From G963676095 sp963676095 (lineage in GTDB: Bacteria; Bacteroidota; Bacteroidia; Bacteroidales; Prolixibacteraceae): a stretch of DNA of 64,000 nt. The translations under genes and the position numbers were made by a program. The notes beneath the pieces are model-generated. The model worked only from the letters and a program-made list of their open reading frames with translations, searched no databases and was not told the origin of the DNA. Positions 47,042 through 54,879 of the stretch are shown here, in pieces; the stretch's first letter is position 1; each line of letters starts with the position of its first letter. The DNA lies in contig OY781040.1 of NCBI GenBank assembly GCA_963676095.1, positions 2,046,001 through 2,110,000 of the forward strand. The letters are read 5' to 3'.

Positions 47042-48751
47042 ATGAAATTCATTAAATACTCAATTATAAGTTTTACTACCGGGGTTTTATTGACATTCGG
47101 AGCTTGTACCGATTTGTCAGAAACAGTTTACAATCAACTTACCGACGAAAACATTGACTTAAGTGATCCTGAGGCATTAAGCGATTTGATGGGACAGGTT
47201 TATGCCCAGTTCCGGTACATATATTGGTCATGGAACGGTTACTTTGACTTAATGGAAGAGTGCAGTGATACGTACATGACTCCCAAACGCATCGGAGTTG
47301 GCTGGGGAGATTTGTATATCAATATGCACAAACATAACTGGACTTCGAGTCAGGGGCATCTGGAAACGCTGTGGGATTGTGCTTACGGTTGTATAAGTTA
47401 CGCCAACGAATGTTTGGATAATCTGGAAGACACCACCGGTTCCGACCAGGCAGAGATGCGTTTTATGCGCGCAACTTCTTACTATATTCTGCTCGACGCT
47501 TTCCGCAATGTACCGTTGCAAACGACCCAGGACGTTGAGGAAGGATATCTGCCGGAACAGGTTTCAGCAGATTCTCTTTTCAATTTCTGCATAAGCGAGT
47601 TGAATGCCATTAAAGATGATCTAGGTACTGATAAATATTTTGGCTATCCCAATAGATATGCTGCCTGCATGGTGCTGGCTAAACTTTATCTAAATGCCAA
47701 TGTCTATCTGGACAAAAACGATGATACCTATTACGAGAAAGCACTTGATGAAGTAAATGAAGTTATTGATGACGGGGGATACTCGCTTGCGGAAAACTAT
47801 CTCGATAATTTCAAAGAAGACATTTCTTCTTCACCGGAAGTAATTTTCGCCATACCGCTCGACAAAACGCATGCCTCTCATAATTATCTGGTTAACAAAT
47901 GCCTGGTGGGTGCAGGAGCCGATGCTTATGGATACACGGGAACCCCCTGGAACGGGAGTTGCGCCGTGCCTCAATTCATCGAAAGTTACCAGGACAGTGA
48001 TAAGCGGCTGGAAAACACATGGACAGGAGGCATACAGTACGAAGCAACAGAGGATGCTGATGGTAATACGATCCCGCAATCGGGTGATCCGATTTCCTTT
48101 TCTTCTGATGACTGGTCGGGTACTGGGTATTTGAACTATTCTTTGAATGTCCATTCAATTGATAGTCCGGGAGCTTATCAGCAAGAAGGTTATCGTTATG
48201 TAAAATGTGAGATTATGGCCGGATCTTCGGGTACTTACGGCGACGATGTGGCTTTCTTCCGTTTGGCCGATGCCATGTTCATAAAAGCAGAATGTTTACT
48301 ACGTCTGGGACAAGACGAGCAAACAGCAGCAGACTTGATTACCGAAGTACGTCAACGTGCTTTCAATTCGTCAACTGATGCTACACGTACTGTAGCGGAT
48401 CTAAAAGGCGGAAGCCGTTACGATTACGGGCATCGTGAATATACCAGCGAAGGGTACGCCAACTGGGATGCCTCCTCATACGTCTCGACAAGCGAAGGCG
48501 GAAACGATATCGAGTTCGGCGGTTTGCTCGACGATCTGGGATGGGAATTTGTGGGAGAACATCATCGTCGCCAGGATCTTGTCCGTTTTAAATTATCCGA
48601 CGGAAGGAGTGTATTCAATGGTAAATCCTGGTTTTGTAAAGATGCGACAACTGAAACATACTGGGATTATTTCCCGATTCCTAAATCGGCCATCGACGCG
48701 AATATTTCCCTTGTACAAAACGAAGGATATTCCGGATCTTCAGATGATTAA
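47042..48751 (+). CDS. SusD/RagB-family substrate-binding lipoprotein (second locus)
   Basis: The 569-residue lipoprotein has lipobox FGAC with Cys22, then the SusD fold (DQAEMRFMRATSYYILLDAFRNV, FFRLADAMFIKAECLLRLGQ, C-terminal YFPIPKSAIDANISLVQNEG). It follows the STN-type susC by 12 bp and is paralogous to the SusD at 40013. The C terminus has a short Ser/Asp-rich extension. It should bind the imported ligand at the surface. Confidence 0.95.
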   Translation: MKFIKYSIISFTTGVLLTFGACTDLSETVYNQLTDENIDLSDPEALSDLMGQVYAQFRYIYWSWNGYFDLMEECSDTYMTPKRIGVGWGDLYINMHKHNWTSSQGHLETLWDCAYGCISYANECLDNLEDTTGSDQAEMRFMRATSYYILLDAFRNVPLQTTQDVEEGYLPEQVSADSLFNFCISELNAIKDDLGTDKYFGYPNRYAACMVLAKLYLNANVYLDKNDDTYYEKALDEVNEVIDDGGYSLAENYLDNFKEDISSSPEVIFAIPLDKTHASHNYLVNKCLVGAGADAYGYTGTPWNGSCAVPQFIESYQDSDKRLENTWTGGIQYEATEDADGNTIPQSGDPISFSSDDWSGTGYLNYSLNVHSIDSPGAYQQEGYRYVKCEIMAGSSGTYGDDVAFFRLADAMFIKAECLLRLGQDEQTAADLITEVRQRAFNSSTDATRTVADLKGGSRYDYGHREYTSEGYANWDASSYVSTSEGGNDIEFGGLLDDLGWEFVGEHHRRQDLVRFKLSDGRSVFNGKSWFCKDATTETYWDYFPIPKSAIDANISLVQNEGYSGSSDD

Positions 48752-48865
48752 CAATGAATTATCAGGAAACCTTTATTCTGGCAAACTATTTCAGCATTGT
48801 TAATACGGGAAATAAATTTTAAACAATGAAATGTTTATGACAACTATTTTTTACAAACAGCTAAC

Positions 48866-48881
48866 CCCGGCAGCTGCCGGG
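48866..48881. repeat. Perfect 16-bp palindrome upstream of the repeat lipoprotein gene
   Basis: CCCGGCAGCTGCCGGG is a perfect palindrome between susD and the next gene. It overlaps the place where a -33 element would stand relative to the TACTTTTG box at 48901, so it may be an operator, or an RNA hairpin in a read-through transcript. Confidence 0.6.
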
Positions 48882-48900
48882 ACATGGAAATTCTATTCAA

Positions 48901-48908
48901 TACTTTTG
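48901..48908 (+). promoter_or_regulatory. Candidate -7 box for the lipoprotein pair
   Basis: TACTTTTG is an exact TAnnTTTG match 21 nt before the ATG at 48930. It suggests that the two lipoprotein genes can be transcribed apart from susCD. Confidence 0.45.
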
Positions 48909-48929
48909 GAAACTTTCAACTTTAGCTAA

Positions 48930-50378
48930 ATGAAATATATATATATCATCCTTTCTATACTGACGGTTATTCTGATAACCAGTTGTGAAGACAATAAAGA
49001 TTTCAGCAGCTTACATAACTTAACAGAAGAAGAAATAGCTGAAATCGCAAGACAAGACTCCATTGAGAACGCCCAGAAAAATAAGATCGATGCAGATTTG
49101 ATACTAGAATATTCGATTGATATTACGATGAGTTCAAACTCATATGACGGAGGTTCTTTAGAGATCGATCTTGATCAGATTGCTGAAAAATTTGAGATTA
49201 CAAAAGAAGAACTTCTAGCCGGTATTGCCGGTGAAGACGACGCCCCTGAAGTTAAGGGTTTTGCTATTAATGGCTCTACCCATACCGACTACTCAAGTGC
49301 AAGTAATACCAATGGTGCGTGGGGGCATTGGTGGGATGTCAATGGTGATGTAGTGGATTGGGGAGATAACGCTATGATATATGCTGAATTTGATACGGAT
49401 AACGGCGTTTTCAATATTGGCCAATACCCCGCGCATTTGACTGACGGACAAAGCATCTCTGTTATTGAGGCATTGAAATACAATGACATTCGCGTGGCTG
49501 TTGTTATCACGGTTAATGCGAAGGCCAAGGAAGAAATTTCTGCTACTGTAGTAAATACACAGGAACTTAATATCAATATTTATCCCAGGCTTGGTTACGA
49601 TTCTGACCCGCTCCAGTTTAATCTGACTCAGACCTTGAGTGATCTTGGAATAAGTTCAATGGACGAGGTCGATTTTATTGCCGTGAATGATGATGGTTCC
49701 TATAATCAGGAGCCCACTGATGGTAATCGTTTCTGGTACAACACGGAAGGATACGCGGGAACATATGGAGATGATGGAATATTGTATGTTGATTATGGCG
49801 AATATTCCGATGACAAAGTTAGTATCGGACAATATCCGGGGTATTTAACAGAAGATGAAACACTCGTTGTTCAATACGGATTGCTGGCCAATAATAAGAT
49901 TGAGATGTTGAAAATCTCAATTGCCGTAGTAGCCTATGATGATCCCGAAACTCCCGCAACAGGCGATCCGGAAGAACTTACAACGGATATAGAACTGAGC
50001 AAAACATACAGTGACGATTATGCAACTGTTACCGCCGATATAAAAGAAATTATGCGGAATGCCTTCAAAAAAACAACCTATCAGATTGGCCGGGCCATTA
50101 TTAGCGGGGATCTGAAACTTTATCAGGGAGAAGTGAGCGAAACCGATCCTACATACACTGCTGACGCTCCGGGTTACTGGCTTAATTCCGATGGAAATGC
50201 AGATGCATGGGCGAATAGTATGGTTTGGTGCAGCATAGGTTACAGCGAAACAGAATTGTATCTTTATGGAGGAAACCATCCTACAAATGCTACTACAGGA
50301 GATACTGTAAACACGAAGCTAATAGCCACTTACAATGGAGGTTCAGTTACTTTCAACATTACATTCAACGTAAAATGA
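48930..50378 (+). CDS. Lipoprotein with three DUF4859-like modules
   Basis: The 482-residue lipoprotein has lipobox ITSC with Cys19, then acidic EDNKD, suggesting surface export. After a helical linker it holds three related beta-rich modules of about 120 residues, each ending in the block (I/Y)G(Q/G)xxP..(L/N)xTxG/D. IGQYP lies at 163-167 and 299-303, and a diverged YGGNHP at 446-451. Each module also has a W(F/W)(D/N)xxGxVxxW-like strand pair. I assign this to DUF4859 from memory. The same module ends the next protein. No catalytic motif is visible, so it may be a binding or adhesion protein. The next gene overlaps it by 4 nt (ATGA). Confidence 0.78.
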   Translation: MKYIYIILSILTVILITSCEDNKDFSSLHNLTEEEIAEIARQDSIENAQKNKIDADLILEYSIDITMSSNSYDGGSLEIDLDQIAEKFEITKEELLAGIAGEDDAPEVKGFAINGSTHTDYSSASNTNGAWGHWWDVNGDVVDWGDNAMIYAEFDTDNGVFNIGQYPAHLTDGQSISVIEALKYNDIRVAVVITVNAKAKEEISATVVNTQELNINIYPRLGYDSDPLQFNLTQTLSDLGISSMDEVDFIAVNDDGSYNQEPTDGNRFWYNTEGYAGTYGDDGILYVDYGEYSDDKVSIGQYPGYLTEDETLVVQYGLLANNKIEMLKISIAVVAYDDPETPATGDPEELTTDIELSKTYSDDYATVTADIKEIMRNAFKKTTYQIGRAIISGDLKLYQGEVSETDPTYTADAPGYWLNSDGNADAWANSMVWCSIGYSETELYLYGGNHPTNATTGDTVNTKLIATYNGGSVTFNITFNVK

Positions 50379-52417
50379 AAAATCGCAAATTATGTTTAAA
50401 ACAGCATAAGCCGGCATTATCCGGCTTATGCATCTTTTTTTTTCCTGTTTTATTTGCACTAATCCTTTCTTTGTTTTCTGCCTGCAGGAATGACGATAAC
50501 GTTACTCCCGACCCAAATACGGAGGACTCCGAGACGGACACCACTTCTGAGATAACGATTCTCAATGAATCTGACGTTGAAGATTATGATAAGTTTTACA
50601 AACCGGAAGATTTTAAGGACATGGACCTGCTCCGAAGTGACAGTCAATGGTCATTCGTCCGGAGTAAACAGTCCACACATTTCATCGTATTCTGGGAAGA
50701 AGGCTTCGGCAGCGACCCAAATGCAAGCAGCGTATCAGAAGAACTACGGGTTAATATCGATGATTTGCTGAAAAAAGCTGAAGAATTTTACGATATGAAT
50801 ATTAATACGCTGGGATTTGCTGAGGTAGGAGTTGGAAAATCATATCTCGATAAATATAAAATGCAAATTTACCTGTTTTATCAGACAGATTGGCTGGCAA
50901 CAGGTAGCGGGTACGACGACATTATAGGAGCATTGTGGGTTAGCCCCAGTACCTGTAACCCAGTAGGATCTACAATTGCGCATGAAATAGGTCATAGTTT
51001 CCAATACCAGGTTTATGCAGATTTATTATTCACAGGTGAAATTGAGAACGACTATTCGCGTGGTTTTCGTTACGGATTCGGGGGTAATGGCGGCAATACC
51101 TTCTGGGAACAAAGTGCCCAGTGGCAGTCGTATCAATCGTATCCGGAAGAAGCCTTCGAATCATACAACTTTACGGTATATACCGAAAACTGTCACAGGC
51201 ATATTTGTCATGAATGGCAGCGCTACGCCAGTTACTGGATCCATTACTACTGGACAGACAAACATGGCATCGATTTTATTGGCAAGCTCTGGAGGGAATC
51301 CGAAAGTCCGGAAGATCCGCTGGAAGCCTACATGCGCATAAACGATTTAACGATGGACGAAATGAATGCCGAACTATATGATGCAGCTACCAGGTTTGTG
51401 ACCTGGGATCTTGATGCGATCCGTTCGAATGGGAGCAACTATATTGGCAAATGCGATTATAAGTTTTATCAGCTGGCAGACGGGAATTATCAGGTCGCAT
51501 ACAGCAAATGCCCCGGTTCTACAGGATATAATATAATCCCTCTTAACGTGCCGGAAGCAGGAACGATAGTTACCACCACTTTTACAGCACTGGTTCCGGG
51601 GTCCTCACTCGCAGGAGATGATCCCGGGGAGTATACTGTCGACGAAAATGTGCTTACCACCAACACCTATAACAATAGTTCGCTTACCAGGGCTGGATGG
51701 CGGTACGGATACGTTGCTCTATTAGAAAATGGGCAGCGCATTTATGGAGACATGAACAGCAGAACATCTGCCAATGTGGAATTTACCGTACCTGAAGGAT
51801 GTGAATGGTTATGGCTTGTTGTTCTGGGCGCCCCTTCTACCTATGAAGCTCATCCCTGGGACGAAACAGAACTCAACGACGATCAGTGGCCCTATAAAGT
51901 AAAATTTACGAATACCGATCTTTTAGGAAATATTACGATCGACCCGAATGCCACACCGGAGGATATTACGCTGACGTATAATATTTCGTTTGCCGCAGAT
52001 GCTTCAAATTATTCAGGAACAACAGTGAACCTGAATGATAATGGAGACATCAGCAAAGTAGCCCGGGCATTTGCAATGCAGCCGTCTGCAATAGTAAGTG
52101 CAATGCTAAACGCAGGAGCTACCCCCGAGGAAAGTAAAATAGCCTTTGCTGCTGTAGAATCCGACGGATCGTTCAACTATAACATGACGGCAAATGGCTA
52201 CGGGCATTGGTTTGACTCCAGCGGAAATGTAATCTCATGGGGCACCGACTCCAAAGTTTATTCTGAATACGATGCATCAGGTTTTACATTTACCATTGGG
52301 CAATATCCAGGTCATTGTACAACAGGAGATACCTATACGATAAAACAAGCACTGATTTACAACTACTCAGGAGGAACTGCCCAGGCAACCTTTGCGTTCA
52401 ATATTAAAATAGAGTAG
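50375..52417 (+). CDS. HExxH lipoprotein (probable DUF6055-type) with C-terminal DUF4859-like module
   Basis: The lipoprotein is about 680 residues from the ATG at 50375, which overlaps the preceding stop. Upstream extension is frame read-through without a signal. The lipobox is FSAC (Cys37) followed by RNDDN. A metalloprotease-like domain (about 75-330) opens SQWSFVRSKQSTHFIVFWEE and carries HEIGHSFQYQV with His203, Glu204 and His207. A beta-sandwich follows (about 380-540), and the C terminus (about 560-680) is a DUF4859-like module with IGQYP at 641-645. The family name DUF6055 is from memory. With the preceding repeat protein it forms a surface pair in the SusCD locus, possibly acting on a protein or glycoprotein. 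Confidence 0.75.
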   Translation: MKNRKLCLKQHKPALSGLCIFFFPVLFALILSLFSACRNDDNVTPDPNTEDSETDTTSEITILNESDVEDYDKFYKPEDFKDMDLLRSDSQWSFVRSKQSTHFIVFWEEGFGSDPNASSVSEELRVNIDDLLKKAEEFYDMNINTLGFAEVGVGKSYLDKYKMQIYLFYQTDWLATGSGYDDIIGALWVSPSTCNPVGSTIAHEIGHSFQYQVYADLLFTGEIENDYSRGFRYGFGGNGGNTFWEQSAQWQSYQSYPEEAFESYNFTVYTENCHRHICHEWQRYASYWIHYYWTDKHGIDFIGKLWRESESPEDPLEAYMRINDLTMDEMNAELYDAATRFVTWDLDAIRSNGSNYIGKCDYKFYQLADGNYQVAYSKCPGSTGYNIIPLNVPEAGTIVTTTFTALVPGSSLAGDDPGEYTVDENVLTTNTYNNSSLTRAGWRYGYVALLENGQRIYGDMNSRTSANVEFTVPEGCEWLWLVVLGAPSTYEAHPWDETELNDDQWPYKVKFTNTDLLGNITIDPNATPEDITLTYNISFAADASNYSGTTVNLNDNGDISKVARAFAMQPSAIVSAMLNAGATPEESKIAFAAVESDGSFNYNMTANGYGHWFDSSGNVISWGTDSKVYSEYDASGFTFTIGQYPGHCTTGDTYTIKQALIYNYSGGTAQATFAFNIKIE

Positions 52418-52847
52418 CCTTTGGGTCAGAATTGAGAGGGTAAGCCAAACCAGGATTTATCACATGACCAGCCCCATCGGTGCAGTTTCCGGTTTTCTCC
52501 CGGTTATTGCGGATTAAAGTCTTTTCTTTTAAAGACAAAAGAGGGTGCCTCAAAAAGTCCGGGACATCCTCTTTTATTTCGTAACTCCGACCCTGTTCTC
52601 ATATATTCAATTCGCCGGAAGGTAGATTTAATTTTGACACGGCCTCGTTTTTTTTTATAGGAAACATAAATCCATAATACGAATATTCTCATCCCCGTTA
52701 TAAAGCCAAATACCAGTAAAACCAAACAAAGTATAATTACAGAAAAACGCCGGGACAACCTGCTTTCTCTCAATTGATAATCCTTATATTTTTATTGTAG
52801 ATTATTTGCTTGTTTTTTTGTACCTTAGCCTGCAACATAAAAAACTT
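52418..52847. other. Intergenic region between the lipoprotein pair and radC
   Basis: This 430-bp region contains the hairpin at 52537-52575 and little else. A minus-strand frame of 89 codons (52504-52773) overlaps the hairpin and starts at TTG, so I do not call it. The radC promoter should lie in the last 60 bp. Confidence 0.4.
52537..52575. terminator. Terminator-type hairpin
   Basis: Arms 52537-52547 (AAAAGAGGGTG) and 52565-52575 (CATCCTCTTTT) pair over 11 bp with one G-U. The A/T-rich ends give a T-run on both strands. It ends the second utilisation locus on the plus strand. Confidence 0.65.
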
Positions 52848-53536
52848 ATGTACAATAAACTAAGCATCAAAAAGTGGGCTGTCGAGGACAGGCCCCGGAA
52901 AAATTACTTTTAAAAGGGACACGTTCCCTGTCCGACGCCGAATTGCTGGCCATACTGATCGGCTCGGGAAATATATCCGAATCGGCGGTTGAACTGTCAC
53001 GTCGCATCTTTGCTTCGGTAAACAACGATCTTAACGAACTGGGAAAAAAACAAATTGCCGACCTTACCAGTTTTAAAGGGATTGGCAAAGCCAAAGCCGT
53101 AAGCATTGTCGCAGCGCTGGAACTTGGGCGAAGAAGGAAGGAACAATCTGCTACGGTAAGGACAATGATCAGCCAGAGTTCCGATGCCGCAGATTATTTC
53201 AGGCCATTTCTGGAAGACCTTAACCATGAAGAATTCTGGATCTTGTTGCTGAACCGGTCCAATAAGGTCATCGACAAACTCATGGTAAGCCAGGGAGGCG
53301 TATCCGGTACAGTAATCGATGTAAAAATCATCATGAAAACCGCCGTTGAGAAACTCGCCAGCGGATTGATCCTGTGTCACAACCACCCTTCGGGCAATAT
53401 TAATGCCAGCGAGGCCGACCTTGAAATCACCCGTAAGATAAAAAATGCCGCCGCCCTGATGGAAATAGCAGTACTCGACCACATCATCATCGCGCACGAA
53501 AAATACCTTAGCTTTGCCGATAATGGATTATTCTGA
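52848..53536 (+). CDS. radC: RadC/JAMM-domain protein, apparent frameshift near the N terminus
   Basis: The main open frame (52874-53536, 220 codons) encodes a RadC protein: EKLLLKG...LSDAELLAILIGSG helical region, a helix-hairpin-helix (FKGIGKAKAVSIVAALELG), and the JAMM metal motif HNHPSGN with downstream SEAD. RadC proteins normally open with xIxxWAxxDRPREKLL. That start is present in another frame: from the ATG at 52848 the codons read MYNKLSIKKWAVEDRPR and would then join EKLLLKG if one base were restored near 52896-52900. Either a 1-bp deletion or a sequence error broke the gene, or translation begins at a GTG at 52874 and loses about 17 residues. The catalytic domain is intact. Confidence 0.88.
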
Positions 53537-53688
53537 ATCAATAACTGACGTTTTGCAGTTACTAACAGATTAAAAATAATTCGCCCGATACATTTGAATG
53601 ATTCCGGATTTCAGTCAAATCATAATTTTATCGTAAAACGGAACCTATCCCAATAGAAAATTTAATTATTTTCGCCAAAAATTTTGTC

Positions 53689-54351
53689 ATGATTGTTCAT
53701 AACCTCAGCGAGACTAATTCGATTTTCAATCAATACCTGTCTGAAATCCGGGATGAAAACATACAGAAAGACCCGCTCCGTTTCAGAAGGAACCTGCAAC
53801 GTTTAGGTGAAGTTTTTGCTTATGAAATCAGCAAAACATTCGAGTATAAACTGGAAGACGTAAAAACCCCGCTGGGAATAGCAAGGGTACCCAAGTTAAA
53901 ACAGCAGCCGGTCCTTGCCACCATTCTTCGCGCAGGATTACCGGTACAACAAGGCTTTCTGAACATTTTCGACCACGCTGAAAATGCTTTTATCTCGGCT
54001 TACCGGAAATATGACGATCATGGTGAATTTCATATTGAATTCGAATACCTGGCATCTCCTGACCTGAACGGAAAGGTCCTGATTATCTCTGACCCCATGC
54101 TTGCCAGCGGTTCGTCGATGGAAATAGGGTACAGGGCGATGCTCCAAAAAGGAACACCCAGCCGGGTGCATCTTGTTTCAATCATTTCGAGCAAGGCCGG
54201 GATTGCCTATGTAAAAGAAAAAATCAAAGCCGATAACGTAACCTTATGGGTGGGAGCAATCGATGAAGAAATGACACCAAAATCATACATTGTCCCGGGC
54301 CTGGGAGACGCAGGAGATCTTGCCTTTGGCCCCAAAGTCGATTCGAAATAA
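53689..54351 (+). CDS. upp: Uracil phosphoribosyltransferase
   Basis: The 220-residue cytosolic enzyme makes UMP from uracil and PRPP (pyrimidine salvage). The PRPP loop VLIISDPMLASGSSMEIGYRAM (about residues 129-150) and the uracil-binding C terminus YIVPGLGDAGDLAFGPK (about 200-216) are diagnostic. RILRAGLPV-type substrate contacts are seen as TILRAGLPVQQGF. Length is normal. A TATTTTCG box lies about 25 nt upstream of the ATG. Monocistronic by position. Confidence 0.96.
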   Translation: MIVHNLSETNSIFNQYLSEIRDENIQKDPLRFRRNLQRLGEVFAYEISKTFEYKLEDVKTPLGIARVPKLKQQPVLATILRAGLPVQQGFLNIFDHAENAFISAYRKYDDHGEFHIEFEYLASPDLNGKVLIISDPMLASGSSMEIGYRAMLQKGTPSRVHLVSIISSKAGIAYVKEKIKADNVTLWVGAIDEEMTPKSYIVPGLGDAGDLAFGPKVDSK

Positions 54352-54359
54352 CAACAGAA

Positions 54360-54860
54360 ACGATAATGGTTTGAAAGGTTTGATTGTTTGATTGTTTGAC
54401 GCTTCGCGGTTGGAGATGAGAGCAGAAGGAACGATAAATGGTTGAGTGGTTTAATGGGCGGGTTCTCCGGCTTTTGAAGCCAGGGTTCCACCACGGATAA
54501 CACGGATGAACACAGATCAAAACAATAGGAACCACAGGAACAATAATAACCATAGACACATTGTGAATTAGTGAGTTGGTGAACTGGTGAGGTGAGGAAT
54601 GAAAGAATGATTGCATGACGGAATGAGAGAATGGAAAAAAGACAACAGTTTGGAGCCCGAACAATAGGAACGATAGAAACCAAAATAACAACAGAAACCA
54701 TCGCCCATTCAAACAACGAAGTATCGAACATTCAAACGGCGTAGCCTCAAACAAGAGTAACAATGTCAACCAGATTAACAACAGAAACAATTTTAACAAT
54801 AGTAACCACAGAAACTATCCTTTGCGTCTTCGTGTCTTCGCGTTCTGTTTAGTAACAACA
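54360..54860. repeat. Mosaic intergenic repeat block A
   Basis: This gap between convergent upp and speA is made of short recurring modules. They include a GTTTGACGCTTCGCGGTTGG-type element, a run of (A/G)TGAAxGAATGAxxG words, a 79-bp module (54710-54788) identical to 57237-57315, a CACGGATGAACACAGAT-type stretch, and a CTTCGTGTCTTCGCGTTC stretch. Long antisense frames here are rich in Thr-Asn-Ser-Pro and are repeat artefacts. Confidence 0.8.
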
Positions 54861-54879
54861 GGAACTATTTTTTGTATGT

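Noticed and set aside
50225..50374. Upstream extension of the HExxH lipoprotein
   Set aside because: The extension lies inside the preceding gene in another frame. The lipoprotein signal starts at 50375 with an ATGA overlap.
52504..52773. 89-codon minus-strand frame with a hydrophobic stretch
   Set aside because: It starts at TTG and its C-terminal part is encoded by the terminator-type hairpin at 52537-52575. No family resemblance was seen.
54207..54799. Antisense frames of 174 and 191 codons
   Set aside because: They overlap upp and the repeat block. The Thr-Asn-Ser-Pro-rich translation is an artefact of repeated words.
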